DNA of 64,000 nt from Stenomitos rutilans HA7619-LM2 (GCA_019358945.1 JAHHIE010000036.1:1-64000); one strand, 5' to 3'. Shown: positions 17,925 to 27,923, numbered from the stretch's first letter. The notes: generated by a model from the letters alone, not told the origin. Program-made: numbers and translations.

Positions 17925-19925
17925 ATGACTACCTTCGTTACTGTTGAAAAAATTGAGAAAACCTTTCCCTTGTCTAATGGCGATCGCTATGTGGCATTGA
18001 AAGGCATTGATCTAGACATTCAAAAAGGTGAATTTATTTCACTCATTGGTCACTCTGGTTGTGGTAAATCAACCCTGCTGAATCTGATTGCAGGGTTGGA
18101 TTTGCCTTCTGATGGCATGGTGATTCTGGATGGTGAAACTATTCGCCGACCAGGCCCAGACAAAATGGTGGTATTTCAAAATTATTCTTTGCTGCCCTGG
18201 CTGACGGTGCGAGAGAATATTGCGCTGGCAGTGGATGAGGTCTTGTCTCATGTCAGTGCCAAAGAACGAGATGACGTGATCGAACATCACATTGATTTGG
18301 TGGGTTTGCGCCATGCGGCTGATAAGCCACCGGCTCAGTTGTCGGGTGGCATGAAGCAGCGAGTGGCAATCGCCCGTGCCCTCGCAATTCGTCCCAAACT
18401 GCTATTGCTGGATGAACCGTTTGGCGCACTGGATGCGTTGACTCGCGGCAATTTGCAGGAACGCTTGATGCAAATCTGTGAAGAAAGCCACGTGACGGCG
18501 ATCATGGTCACTCATGATGTGGACGAGGCACTGCTTTTGAGCGATCGTGTGGTGATGCTGACGAACGGGCCTGAATCGAAGATTGGGCAAGTTTTAGACG
18601 TAGATTTACCTCGTCCCCGCAAACGGTTAGAAGTGGTGAACCACCCCAGCTATTATTCAATGCGGAGTGAAATCATTTATTTTCTAAACCAGCAAAAGCG
18701 GATTAAACAACTGCGATCGCGCAAAAAAAGTGCGATCGCCCGTCATGGTTTAGAGAAAGTAAACCTGGAAATTGGCTTTGTGCCGCTGACGGCCTGTGCA
18801 CCCCTGGCGATCGCGAAGGAGAAAGGGTTTTTTGCCCATCATGGCTTGGATGACGTGAATCTGGTGCGTGAATCGAGTTGGCGCGGCATTCAAGATGGGA
18901 TTGCTGGAGATTATCTAGATGTGGCTCAAATGCCATCTGGCATGCCAATCTGGCTAACCCTGGGAGGCATGGATGGACGTTCCTTGCCGACGGTCACTGC
19001 CCTCACGCTCACCCGCAACGGCAATGCCATTACCCTCGACAAACGCTTCTATGAACAGGGCATTCATACCCTGCCAGATCTCAAGCGGATGCTGCTAGAA
19101 ACTCGAACGAAACAGCATGTCTTTGGTATGGTTCATCCTGCTTCTATGCACAATCTGCTGCTACGCTATTGGTTAGCCGCAGGAGGCATTCATCCTGATC
19201 ACGATATTCAACTCAATACCATCCCACCGGCCCAAATGATTGCCAACCTGCAAGCAGGCAATATTGATGGTTTTTGTGTGGGTGAACCCTGGAATGTCCG
19301 TGCAGCCGTTGAAGGCATCGGCTATACGATCGCCACCGATCTGGAAGTGTGGAATGGACATCCTGGTAAAGTGCTGGGTGTGCGGGAAGAGTGGGCACTG
19401 GCCTACCCCAATACTCACATTGCATTGGTGAAAGCACTGCTAGAAGCCTGTCGCTACTGTACCGATGAGGCAAACCATGAAGAGATTCGTGAAATCTTAT
19501 CGCGTCGTGAATATCTGGGCACTGATCTGCAATACATCTATTTGGGCGATCCCAATCCCCAGGTTTGTAGTATCCATCCCTCACCGAAAGAGTATGCCCA
19601 TCACCAGTTCTACGGGCAGGGGGTTAACCGTCCCAGTCGCACTGAGCATCTCTGGATGATGACGCAAATGGCCCGTTGGGGCGATATTCCCTTTCCCCGT
19701 AACTGGGTGGAAATTCTAGAGCGCGTTTGTCGGGTCAGCGCCTTCAGTACGGCAGCACGGGAATTAGGCTTATCTGATCTCACCTACAGTCGAGGTGCTA
19801 TTCAACTCTTTGATGGCACGACCTTTAATGCAGATGATCCGATCGCCTATCTCAACAGCTTAGAGATCAAGCATGACATTTACATGGCTGAAGTGCCCTT
19901 GACGCATGCTTTGAGAACCGCCTGA
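17925..19925 (+). CDS. nrtC: Nitrate/nitrite ABC ATPase fused to NrtA-like regulatory domain
   Basis: 666 residues. The first ~255 form an ABC ATPase: Walker A GHSGCGKST, signature LSGGMKQR, Walker B LLLLDEPFGALDALT and H-loop VTHDVDEA. A basic linker leads to a second domain of ~390 residues (from about 275) that resembles NrtA (LEIGFVPLTACAPLAIAKEKG). In characterised cyanobacteria this domain mediates ammonium-triggered inhibition of nitrate uptake. In this domain FCVGEPWNVRAA is closer to the CmpA-type sequence than to the STGDPWPYR of NrtA in the same operon, so its ligand may differ. Confidence 0.93.
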   Translation: MTTFVTVEKIEKTFPLSNGDRYVALKGIDLDIQKGEFISLIGHSGCGKSTLLNLIAGLDLPSDGMVILDGETIRRPGPDKMVVFQNYSLLPWLTVRENIALAVDEVLSHVSAKERDDVIEHHIDLVGLRHAADKPPAQLSGGMKQRVAIARALAIRPKLLLLDEPFGALDALTRGNLQERLMQICEESHVTAIMVTHDVDEALLLSDRVVMLTNGPESKIGQVLDVDLPRPRKRLEVVNHPSYYSMRSEIIYFLNQQKRIKQLRSRKKSAIARHGLEKVNLEIGFVPLTACAPLAIAKEKGFFAHHGLDDVNLVRESSWRGIQDGIAGDYLDVAQMPSGMPIWLTLGGMDGRSLPTVTALTLTRNGNAITLDKRFYEQGIHTLPDLKRMLLETRTKQHVFGMVHPASMHNLLLRYWLAAGGIHPDHDIQLNTIPPAQMIANLQAGNIDGFCVGEPWNVRAAVEGIGYTIATDLEVWNGHPGKVLGVREEWALAYPNTHIALVKALLEACRYCTDEANHEEIREILSRREYLGTDLQYIYLGDPNPQVCSIHPSPKEYAHHQFYGQGVNRPSRTEHLWMMTQMARWGDIPFPRNWVEILERVCRVSAFSTAARELGLSDLTYSRGAIQLFDGTTFNADDPIAYLNSLEIKHDIYMAEVPLTHALRTA

Positions 19926-20072
19926 TATTCCAATTAAAGCAGGGGCGCACGGCTCGTCCTTACAAAAAATCTACAGCCGTTTTCCTTTAGATTCACCACA
20001 CCCTAAACCCCACACCCCTCTTACCATTCTCACTTCCCCCTTAACCCTGATATCCATTCACCCTTTCTACCT

Positions 20073-20906
20073 ATGCAAACTCTAGCAACTCCACTCTCAG
20101 CTCATTCCCAGTCCAACCAGGAACCGTTTCTCATCATTGACAATGTTTCTAAAGTCTACCCAACGCCTAAAGGTGACTATGTTGTGCTTGAGGAGGTTAA
20201 TTTACAAGTTCAAGAAGGTGAATTTGTCTGTGTGATTGGTCATTCTGGCTGTGGCAAATCAACCTTGTTGAATATGGTTTCTGGCTTCTCAAAGCCTACA
20301 GATGGTTTGGTTACATTGCACGGTAAACGGATTGTTGAACCAGGCCCCGATCGCATGGTGGTTTTCCAGGGCTATGCGCTCTTACCCTGGCTCACCGCGT
20401 ATGAAAACATCTACCTGGCAGTGGATTCGGTCTACCCTCAAAAATCTGAAGCTGAAAAGAAGCAGATTGTTCGGGAACATTTGGCGATGGTTGGGCTAAC
20501 AGAAGCTGCGCACAAGCAACCGGGTCAACTTTCGGGCGGGATGCGTCAACGGGTGTCGATCGCCCGTGCTCTGGCAATTCGCCCAGAAGTCTTGATTCTT
20601 GATGAACCGTTTGGTGCTTTGGATGCAATTACCAAAGAGGAATTGCAGGTTGAACTGTTGAAAATCTGGAATGATCATCGCTGTACCGTCTTGATGATTA
20701 CCCATGACATCGATGAAGCGCTCTTTCTCGCTGATCGCCTTGTGATGATGACCAATGGCCCAGCGGCAAAGATTGGCGAAATTTTAGAGATTCCGTTTCC
20801 ACGACCCCGCGATCGCGATCGCATTATGGAAGATCCTGAATTCTATAAACTCCGAAACTACATCCTGGATTATCTCTACAATCGCTTTGCTCACGACGAT
20901 GAATGA
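20073..20906 (+). CDS. nrtD: Nitrate/nitrite ABC transporter ATPase
   Basis: 277 residues with Walker A GHSGCGKST, Q-loop VVFQGYALLPWLT, signature LSGGMRQRVSIARAL, Walker B LILDEPFGALDAIT and the ITHDIDEAL switch region. It has the single-domain layout of NrtD, with a ~25-residue N-terminal extension. It pairs with NrtC to energise NrtB. It is the last gene of the operon: no nitrate or nitrite reductase follows, and a convergent gene lies beyond the palindrome at 20981-21056. Confidence 0.92.
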   Translation: MQTLATPLSAHSQSNQEPFLIIDNVSKVYPTPKGDYVVLEEVNLQVQEGEFVCVIGHSGCGKSTLLNMVSGFSKPTDGLVTLHGKRIVEPGPDRMVVFQGYALLPWLTAYENIYLAVDSVYPQKSEAEKKQIVREHLAMVGLTEAAHKQPGQLSGGMRQRVSIARALAIRPEVLILDEPFGALDAITKEELQVELLKIWNDHRCTVLMITHDIDEALFLADRLVMMTNGPAAKIGEILEIPFPRPRDRDRIMEDPEFYKLRNYILDYLYNRFAHDDE

Positions 20907-20980
20907 GTGTTGCTTGGAGTTTCTAGACCTTGTTCACGACAACAGCTTTACACTAATTCTACATAACTTGCAGACAAACG

Positions 20981-21056
20981 GTAGGTTGGGTTGAGTCTAA
21001 CGAAACCCAACAGGATTCGGTCATTGTTGGGTTTCACGCTGTTCTACCCAACCTAC
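20981..21056. repeat. Nested palindromic repeat (GTAGGTTGGGT family)
   Basis: Outer arms GTAGGTTGGGT and ACCCAACCTAC are perfect complements, and inner arms CGAAACCCAACA / TGTTGGGTTTC pair as well. The element sits between the convergent nrtD and adenosine deaminase genes, where the transcribed hairpin could act as a bidirectional terminator. Palindromes of this wording are common dispersed intergenic repeats in cyanobacteria. Confidence 0.75.
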
Positions 21057-21086
21057 AATTCTGTGTATCTTCAAAAGGACTTGGTA

Positions 21087-22682
21087 TTAGTGCAGCCAGG
21101 GCAGTGCTTCAAATTCAGCAAAGTCAGCTTCCAGTTGCCATTGAGCACGGGCGCGATCGCTCCCTTGAAGCAAGGCCGCACAGCCTTTCGATGGGGAAAT
21201 AGAACCGGGGCGATCGTCTGCACAAGCGGTTTGCATCGTCTCAAACTTAGAGGATTGCCAGAGGCTCTGCCCTGCCAAAAAGCTGTACTCCAGGCTATTT
21301 CGAGCCAGTCGCTTGAGGTCTCCATACTTCAAGCCGTACCGAAGCGTGGCGAGCTGGTATTCGTGGCTCAAATCCACACGAGCAATGCCTTCATCATCAG
21401 AGGCTAGCGTCACGGGCACACCCGCCGCCCAATAGGTTAGAAAGGGATGATTCTGCCCTTGCACATTCAAAATGGTTTCATTGCTAGAAAGGCAGATTTC
21501 CACCAGTACCTCCCGTTGTCGCATGCGTTCCATCAAGGCAAAGGGATCATCTTCATAGAGAAGATCCACACCGTGTCCAATGCGATCGGCTTGAGCCAGT
21601 TCCACTGCTTGGCGGATGTGGAAGCGCAAATCCTCCAGCGGCACCAGTCTCAGGGTTAATTCTCCGGCATGAAGTGATACCTTCACCTCCGGGAATTGAC
21701 GGTGCAGAAATTGCAGCATTTCCATTTGCAAGGTGTAGTCGCGCAACGCAATGGGATGGTCTTCTGGTGCGACTAAGTTAATGCCCACTACTCGGCGATC
21801 GGTCTTGGCTAATTCAAACGCATAAACAAATTGAGCAAAAACCTCGTTCGGTGCTTTCAGTCGCGTGGTTTGCTGCAAAAAGCGGATTGTAACATTGCAT
21901 CCAGCTTGCGCTTTCACTGTGCCACATTTCAGGGCAGTTGCCGTTTGGCGCTCGATTCGATCCAGTTCTTGCTTGCCATCCGCCACGATCGACATCAGTC
22001 CCTTTGCCAGCAGTTGACGACGCTGCTCCGCAAAATTGTTGGGATTCCACCCGATCGATCGCGCCAACTGTTGCATCGCGCTGCCCTGGGTGGTTAACAA
22101 CAGTTCCAAATACGACACATGCTGGGATGCCGCACGCTTTGCCACTTCGGCTACCATGTCGCCTTTTCGGGTCGGGGAGGAAGAAATTAAATCAAAGCCA
22201 TCGAATGCCTGAAAAAACTGGTCGTGCCCTGATTTTCCAGTAAACAATGAATTTCGCAGCGACCACCGATCGATCAACGCATTGTAAATGCCACTGCGCT
22301 TAAAAAGTTCCGTTGCTGGGAAAGCGTTTGGAGTTTTGCTGCAATCTTGCGGCAGCACCAGTTTAATGGCGACAGCATCTACACAGTAGCCGTCCGCTGC
22401 TCCCCACGCTAGATAGTGTTCGGCGTAGACTGCTCCGCTCAAATGGGTGTGAATGTCGCCACCTTTTGGCATGCGTTGCACAAAGGCCCGAACAACAGGT
22501 GGACGATCGCGGTGTCGCTCTAGCCACGCAGAAACTTGCTCTTCCGATCGGGTTTGAGCGAGTTGTGCCGTTTCTGCATCCTGTGCTGCAACCCGTGAAA
22601 CCACCAATGCAGAACCAACCAGCAAGCCGAAGCACAACGGCAGATTAACGCCTTTTGACATCCGCTTTGACATCCGCAGCAT
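21087..22682 (-). CDS. Secreted adenosine deaminase-like enzyme
   Basis: 531 residues from ATG 22682; other in-frame starts are a TTG at 22697 and ATGs at 22673 and 22661. A signal peptide (LPLCFGLLVGSALVVSRVAAQ) precedes a metal-dependent deaminase fold. Zinc and catalytic motifs in order are GGDIHTHLSGAV, VSLHAGELTLR, RIGHGVDLLYE and LASDDEGIARV. The protein is larger than cytosolic adenosine deaminases (~340) and resembles the secreted ADGF/CECR1-like group. It would convert adenosine to inosine in the periplasm or outside the cell, probably for purine scavenging. TATAGT at about 22711-22716 could be its -10 box. Confidence 0.82.
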   Translation of the reverse strand: MLRMSKRMSKGVNLPLCFGLLVGSALVVSRVAAQDAETAQLAQTRSEEQVSAWLERHRDRPPVVRAFVQRMPKGGDIHTHLSGAVYAEHYLAWGAADGYCVDAVAIKLVLPQDCSKTPNAFPATELFKRSGIYNALIDRWSLRNSLFTGKSGHDQFFQAFDGFDLISSSPTRKGDMVAEVAKRAASQHVSYLELLLTTQGSAMQQLARSIGWNPNNFAEQRRQLLAKGLMSIVADGKQELDRIERQTATALKCGTVKAQAGCNVTIRFLQQTTRLKAPNEVFAQFVYAFELAKTDRRVVGINLVAPEDHPIALRDYTLQMEMLQFLHRQFPEVKVSLHAGELTLRLVPLEDLRFHIRQAVELAQADRIGHGVDLLYEDDPFALMERMRQREVLVEICLSSNETILNVQGQNHPFLTYWAAGVPVTLASDDEGIARVDLSHEYQLATLRYGLKYGDLKRLARNSLEYSFLAGQSLWQSSKFETMQTACADDRPGSISPSKGCAALLQGSDRARAQWQLEADFAEFEALPWLH

Positions 22683-22754
22683 CCCATCTGTACACAAAAC
22701 TGAGTCAGACTATACTGCCGTTCTGGGTGTCAGGATATTAAATTTTGACCACGA

Positions 22755-23747
22755 TTAACGAAACATACTGCTTACAGAGGTGTCTTCATGGATGCGCCAA
22801 ATCGTTTCACCCAGCAGGTTGGCAACCGAAAGCACCGTCAACTGTGGAAACCGATCGCCCTCAGGAATGGGAATTGTATTGGTCACGATCACTTCTTCAA
22901 ACAAACCGCTGGAGAGACGCTCGATCGCCGGGGGCGAGAAGACTGCATGGGTGGCGCAAGCATACACCTGACGCGCCCCTTCCTGCTTCAACAACCGTGC
23001 TCCTTCAATAATCGTGCCTGCGGTGTCGATCATGTCATCGACCAGCACTGCCGTTTTGCCAGAGACATCGCCAATCAAATTCATGACTTCTGCCACGTTA
23101 TGCGCCTGCCGCCGTTTGTCAATAATGGCTAGTGGTGCATCATGCAGCTTCTTTGCAAACGCCCTTGCCCGCGCCACACCGCCGACATCAGGCGAAACGA
23201 CAACCAGGTCAGACAACTGCTTGCTAGAAAGGTAGTCAATCAACGTTGGCGAGCCATACACATGATCCAGCGGAATATCGAAATAGCCCTGAATCTGTGC
23301 TGAGTGCAGATCCATCGCCAACACTCGATGTGCACCTGCCTGCGTAATCAAGTTTGCTACCAGTTTGGCGCTAATGGATTCTCGCCCTGCCGTTTTGCGG
23401 TCTGCTCTGGCGTAGCCGTAGTAAGGCATGACGGCTGTAATCTGTCGTGCAGAAGCCCGTCGGCAGGCATCAATCATAATCAGCAACTCCATCATGTTGT
23501 CGTTGACTGGACGACAGGTGGGCTGGAGCAAATAAACATCGCAGCCCCGGATGGACTCTTGAATTTGAATGTAAAGCTCACCATCAGCAAACCGCTTCCG
23601 TACCATCGGGCTAAGATCCATGCCCAGGTAGCGCGCTACTTCCCGAGACAGTGGCATATTGGCTGAACCAGAGAGCAGCCGTAACCGATTGTGGTCACTT
23701 AAAGACGGCAGGCTTGCTTGAGGTGTAAGAGTTGCAGAGCGGATCAC
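22755..23747 (-). CDS. prs: Ribose-phosphate pyrophosphokinase (PRPP synthetase)
   Basis: 330 residues, the normal length for class I enzymes. Recognised motifs are LRLLSGSANMPLSREVARYLG at the start, the flexible-loop region PYYGYARADRKTAGRE, the cation-binding AMDLHSAQIQGYFDIP, and the PRPP-binding VLVDDMIDTAGTI. It makes 5-phosphoribosyl diphosphate from ribose-5-phosphate and ATP for purine, pyrimidine, His and Trp synthesis in the cytosol. It lies 72 nt upstream of the adenosine deaminase gene on the same strand; co-transcription is possible but not shown. Confidence 0.96.
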   Translation of the reverse strand: MIRSATLTPQASLPSLSDHNRLRLLSGSANMPLSREVARYLGMDLSPMVRKRFADGELYIQIQESIRGCDVYLLQPTCRPVNDNMMELLIMIDACRRASARQITAVMPYYGYARADRKTAGRESISAKLVANLITQAGAHRVLAMDLHSAQIQGYFDIPLDHVYGSPTLIDYLSSKQLSDLVVVSPDVGGVARARAFAKKLHDAPLAIIDKRRQAHNVAEVMNLIGDVSGKTAVLVDDMIDTAGTIIEGARLLKQEGARQVYACATHAVFSPPAIERLSSGLFEEVIVTNTIPIPEGDRFPQLTVLSVANLLGETIWRIHEDTSVSSMFR

Positions 23748-24236
23748 GGTGTGCCCTCGAACGTAGTCATCGCAATATTACCATTCAGATTCAAAAACAT
23801 TCCTCAGGATATACCCTTGAGAACGATTACATACGACCTGCCACGGCGCTTCTCAAGGCTCCGTTAAAAACCGGGTACTGAGAAGTATTCGCCCGATCGC
23901 ACCGAAAGCTTTTGAAAGCTATGGAACGGCCTGCTAAGCCAGAAACTGCTAGCAGGATTACCGTACCCTTCGCTTCTTATTCTCCTTTGATCCTTAAAAA
24001 ACAAATCAGTGAATCTACAGAAACCACTATTACAATTTTATTCAATTCAAGCATCCCTTTTACCAGGGTCGATCGCCTTCACCCCCACAAAGCACCCCTC
24101 TGGTCAAAACTTAATGCGCTTAAATGGGTGTGGCTGTTCTCCTAAAAGCAACTCAATTGTCAACCGCCTTTAACAACATGGGTCATACAAGCAAAATAGT
24201 TAATGTAAGTAGATTAAGCGTCGAGGATTTAAGGCC
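23748..24236. other. 489-nt divergent intergenic region, no gene
   Basis: This separates the divergent PRPP synthetase and YqeY-like genes and should contain both promoters. Short frames here (for example 23912-24145) lack ribosome binding sites and have non-coding composition. AGGTATAATGTAAGTAG-like -10 words are not clear enough to assign. Confidence 0.4.
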
Positions 24237-24695
24237 ATGAGTTTAAAGGATCGCGTTAGTGAAGAGATTAAAACGGCGATGAAAGCGAAAGATAAAATTC
24301 GGCTGGAAACCGTTCGTAGCATCAAAAAGCTCATCCTGGAGAAAGAATCAAGCGTGCGTGCTTCTGGTCAAGAAGAGTTAACGGAAGCCCAAGAAATTGA
24401 ACTCTTGGTGCAACTTGCAAAGCAGCGACGCGATTCGATCACTCAATACCAGCAGGCCAACCGCTCCGATTTAGCCGATCAAGAAGCTCAGGAATTAGCC
24501 ATCTTAGAAGAGTATCTACCCAGGCAACTCTCAGATGAGGAAATTGGGGCTGCGATCGACCAAATTATGGCGCAAGTCGGTGCCACCTCTGCCAAGGACA
24601 TGGGTAAAGTGATGGGATCAGCCATGCAGCAGCTTAAAGGCAAAGCAGACGGCAAAAAAGTGCAGGATCTGGTGAAGGCAAAATTAGGCGGGTAG
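24237..24695 (+). CDS. GatB/YqeY domain protein
   Basis: 152 residues, the full length of stand-alone YqeY proteins. It starts MSLKDRVSEEIKTAMKAKDK and includes RRDSITQYQQANRSDLADQE and EEYLPRQLSDEEI, ending with the helical tail GKVMGSAMQQLKGKADGK. The same helical domain forms the C-terminus of the GatB subunit of tRNA amidotransferase, where it contacts tRNA. The role of the free protein is not settled; tRNA-linked amidotransfer or RNA binding is inferred from homology. GAGG lies 11 nt upstream of ATG. Confidence 0.88.
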   Translation: MSLKDRVSEEIKTAMKAKDKIRLETVRSIKKLILEKESSVRASGQEELTEAQEIELLVQLAKQRRDSITQYQQANRSDLADQEAQELAILEEYLPRQLSDEEIGAAIDQIMAQVGATSAKDMGKVMGSAMQQLKGKADGKKVQDLVKAKLGG

Positions 24696-24951
24696 TGAAA
24701 GAAGGCTGAAAGCAGACGGCTGACTGCTGTAGCTTGCTTTCCACGAAGTTGGCTCGCTAAAAGCGCTTCTCTATCTTCATCTCAAATGAATCGCCGCCCC
24801 TCTGTCAGAATAAGAGAGACTGAGGGAGCGGGATCAGACAAATCAGAAAACCAAGGTTTTAAAGCCGTCTTCAATCCTTTCTCCGCCATCCATCCCCCAA
24901 GCTTCATTCCCAACCATTTGCGCCCGTTATCCAGTTAGTCATTTCTTTCCT

Positions 24952-26835
24952 ATGCGACCACCGATTCCCGCTAGCTCTACCTTGCAGAACCGTTACCGTA
25001 TCCTTAGTGTTTTGGGGCAGGGAGGGTTCGGTCGCACTTACCTGGCAGAGGACCAGGGACGCTTTAACGAACGCTGCGCACTCAAAGAACTAATTCCCGC
25101 CCAGGGTGGAGCTTATGCGCTGGATAAATCGAAAGAGCTCTTTCAGCGGGAGGCACAGACCTTGTACCAGATTCAGCATCCGCAGATTCCCCAGTTCCGG
25201 GCGACGTTTGAGGAAGATCAGCGCCTGTTTTTAGTGCAGGATTATGTGGAAGGACAAACCTATCGGGCGTTGCTGGAACAACGCCAGGTGCAAGGGCTGG
25301 CCTTTTCGGAAGCAGAGGTGTTGCAGCTCATTCGACAGTTGTTGCCTGTGCTGGCACACATTCATAGTAAGGGCATCATTCACCGTGATATTGCACCAGA
25401 CAATATTATGCTGCGGCAGCAAGATGGAAAGCCCGTCTTGATTGATTTTGGTGTCGTGAAAGAATTGGCAACGCGGTTTCAATCGCCAAATCTGACGGCG
25501 CAAAACACGACGGTTGGTAAGCCTGGGTTTGCGCCAAGCGAACAAATGCAATCGGGACGTGCCTATCCTAGCAGTGACCTCTATTCGCTGGCAGTGACAG
25601 CCGTCGTGTTGCTCACTGGGCGAGAACCACAGACGTTGTTTGATGATACCACGTTGACCTGGTACTGGCAGCGATGGGTAACGGTCAGCCCCGGTTTCGC
25701 CCAGGTATTGAACAAAATGCTGAGCTATCGTCCGGGCGATCGCTTTCAGTCGGTTGCCGAAGTGGTGCAAGCGCTTCAGTCTCCTATTCCCGCTACTTAC
25801 ACCCAGCCTCCCTATCAGCCGCCCCCTGTTCAAACGGTGCCACCGCCGACATCCGATGTCTCTCAAATGGCAACGATGGCAGTCGGGCGACAACCCGATC
25901 CGCTACCAGTCACGACCAGCCCGAATCGATCTGCCCCAGTCGTGCCAGCGGCTCGCAGCTCGGTTTGGGATGATCCGTTAGCCGTGATTGCGATCGGGCT
26001 GGGGCTGGTGGTATTGACTGGTGTTGGCACCTGGGCTGTGGTACGTGCTGTGCTGAACAATCAGCCCACACCGACTCCTACACCCACAATCACTACCTCA
26101 TTCAGCCCATCTCCCACTGTTTCGCTCACCCCGACGCCGAAACCAACCAATACCCCCATCACTTACAGCCAGGATCTAGCTATCAACCCGGATACGAAGG
26201 TCACGAAGACTGGCTCGTTGCGATCAAACGAAACCGTAAACTATACTCTGGCTGGCGTGCAGGGACAACAATTAAACGCGGTAATTTCGGGTGAAGGGGT
26301 CTTGATGTCGATGCTGGGACCCGATCGACAACCGCTTCCAGGACAATCGAATCGCGTGTCGCTTTGGCAAGGAACGTTACCTTACACAGGCAGCTACTAC
26401 ATTCAACTCAGCCCCGTCAAAGGCCTGGACAAGAGCGACTATCGACTGGATGTTAGCTTGAGAAGTGCAGTAGCACCTAGCCCAACCCCAACCCAAACAA
26501 CGCCTCCACCTAGCCCATCACCATCAACGCCAACTGTGGAACCGCATCGCGTCAGGTTTGAAGCGGGGCAAACGTCAACAACCGTAGGCGATCGCGCCAA
26601 TCCATTGCTGATTCACCGCTATCTAGTGAGAGCGACCGAAGGGCAGATCTTCAAAGCGGCCGTGCGTGATGGTACAGTAACACTCAACATTACGGCTCCT
26701 GATGGACAACCAATTCAGGCTGCAACCAACGTCTTATCATGGGAAGATCAACTACCTTTGAGCGGTACCTATCAAATTGACGTGATTGCGACCCAAGACA
26801 CCACGTTCAGCCTAGATATCAGCGTGCGAAATTAG
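24952..26835 (+). CDS. Membrane-anchored Ser/Thr protein kinase
   Basis: 627 residues. The cytosolic kinase domain (about 12-275) has GQGGFGRTYLA (Gly loop), CALKEL (ATP-binding Lys), HRDIAPDNIML (catalytic loop, with IAPDN replacing the usual LKPEN) and IDFGV. A Pro-rich linker and one membrane span (about 343-367) follow. The exterior part has two beta-rich segments (about 400-500 and 540-627) separated by Pro/Thr-Ser-rich linkers (PTPTPTPTITTS, SPTPTQTTPPPSPSPST). These segments resemble PPC-like sensor modules, suggesting detection of an envelope signal. The ligand is unknown. Confidence 0.9.
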   Translation: MRPPIPASSTLQNRYRILSVLGQGGFGRTYLAEDQGRFNERCALKELIPAQGGAYALDKSKELFQREAQTLYQIQHPQIPQFRATFEEDQRLFLVQDYVEGQTYRALLEQRQVQGLAFSEAEVLQLIRQLLPVLAHIHSKGIIHRDIAPDNIMLRQQDGKPVLIDFGVVKELATRFQSPNLTAQNTTVGKPGFAPSEQMQSGRAYPSSDLYSLAVTAVVLLTGREPQTLFDDTTLTWYWQRWVTVSPGFAQVLNKMLSYRPGDRFQSVAEVVQALQSPIPATYTQPPYQPPPVQTVPPPTSDVSQMATMAVGRQPDPLPVTTSPNRSAPVVPAARSSVWDDPLAVIAIGLGLVVLTGVGTWAVVRAVLNNQPTPTPTPTITTSFSPSPTVSLTPTPKPTNTPITYSQDLAINPDTKVTKTGSLRSNETVNYTLAGVQGQQLNAVISGEGVLMSMLGPDRQPLPGQSNRVSLWQGTLPYTGSYYIQLSPVKGLDKSDYRLDVSLRSAVAPSPTPTQTTPPPSPSPSTPTVEPHRVRFEAGQTSTTVGDRANPLLIHRYLVRATEGQIFKAAVRDGTVTLNITAPDGQPIQAATNVLSWEDQLPLSGTYQIDVIATQDTTFSLDISVRN

Positions 26836-26994
26836 ACAATAGTTGTTGATTGTTAGTTTTTAGTGGTTAGATACAATGACTCACCAGGTTAGCCTGCGAC
26901 GTGATTCTCAAACATTTCTGGTTCAAAAGCAAAGTTCGGTTAATATTCCGAATCACTACACTCAACAACTAACAACCAACTACTCCTAACTCTC

Positions 26995-27717
26995 TTGAAC
27001 GCTCTACTTATTACTGGAACAGATACCGACGCGGGTAAAACAGTCCTCACGACAGCGCTAGCCGCTTACTGGAAAACTTATTGTGTGACACAAACATTAG
27101 GCATTTTAAAACCCATTCAAACGGGTGGAAGTAGCCTGGATGGAGCGCAAACTGGGAGCGATCGAGCGCTCTACAGCCGCCTGTTTAACCTGGCTGAAGA
27201 TGAAGTCACACCGCTGCACTTTGCGGCACCCCTGGCCCCCCCCTTAGCCGCTACCCGTGAAGGTCGTCGGGTAGAGTTAGATAAACTGTGGCAAGCCTTT
27301 GAAGCCATGCGCCAGCAATACGACTGGATGCTGGTAGAAGCCTTGGGTGGACTCGGTTCTCCCATCACCTATGAAACAACCGTGGCCGATCTCGCGTGGG
27401 ATTGGCACCTACCAGCCGTTCTCGTTGTGCCTGTAAAATTGGGCGCGATCGGTCAAACCGTTGCCAATGTTGCCCTTGCCCGTCAGACCCGCGTTCACCT
27501 CAAAGGCATTGTCCTGAACTGTGTACAGCCCTGCACAGAGCAAGAAATCGCGGATTGGGCACCCGCTGATTTGATTCGATCGCTCACCAACATTCCCATT
27601 CTGGGACTCATTCCCCACTTGTCAGACCCTTCAGATTTGAACGAACTCGCTCAAGCTGCCGCCAACCTGGACTTAGAATGCTTACTGCCGCTGGTAAACT
27701 TGCGTTTGGTGGGGTAG
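26995..27717 (+). CDS. bioD: ATP-dependent dethiobiotin synthetase
   Basis: 240 residues. It starts at TTG 26995 (MNALLITGTDTDAGKTVLTTAL); no ATG is suitably placed, and the P-loop GTDTDAGKT must be near the N-terminus. KPIQTGG and EALGGLGSPI are the diaminopelargonate- and nucleotide-binding motifs. It closes the ureido ring of dethiobiotin from 7,8-diaminopelargonate, CO2 and ATP in the cytosol. No other bio genes are adjacent, as is common in cyanobacteria. Confidence 0.93.
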   Translation: MNALLITGTDTDAGKTVLTTALAAYWKTYCVTQTLGILKPIQTGGSSLDGAQTGSDRALYSRLFNLAEDEVTPLHFAAPLAPPLAATREGRRVELDKLWQAFEAMRQQYDWMLVEALGGLGSPITYETTVADLAWDWHLPAVLVVPVKLGAIGQTVANVALARQTRVHLKGIVLNCVQPCTEQEIADWAPADLIRSLTNIPILGLIPHLSDPSDLNELAQAAANLDLECLLPLVNLRLVG

Positions 27718-27718
27718 A

Positions 27719-27840
27719 AGAAGGCAGAGAGCAGAGGGTGGAGAGTAGGGAGTTGGAAGTAGGGGAAGCAGAGGGGGCAGGGGAAGCGGAGGGGGCAGAG
27801 GGAGCAGGGGAAGCAAGGGAATGGGAGTGGAGAGTTGGGG
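27719..27840 (+). repeat. Polypurine tract with ~18-bp tandem words
   Basis: About 120 nt with almost only A and G on the plus strand. It includes repeats of GGGGAAGCAGAGGGGGCA-type words (27763-27820). It lies just after bioD. An open frame through it encodes only Gly/Glu/Ala low-complexity sequence and is not treated as a gene. Confidence 0.6.
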
Positions 27841-27923
27841 AAACTCAAACCTCTTACATCTCTCACCTCTCTTCCAACTCAAAACTCTTCATCCTTCATC
27901 CCTTATCCTTCACGCTGCTGCGA

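Noticed and set aside
15278-20906. cmpABCD bicarbonate transporter
   Set aside because: The ABCD order fits both, but NrtA-type motifs ([18 protein letters not shown]) in the binding protein favour nitrate.
23912-24145. 77-codon plus-strand frame
   Set aside because: No ribosome binding site, low-confidence composition, and it lies in a divergent promoter region.
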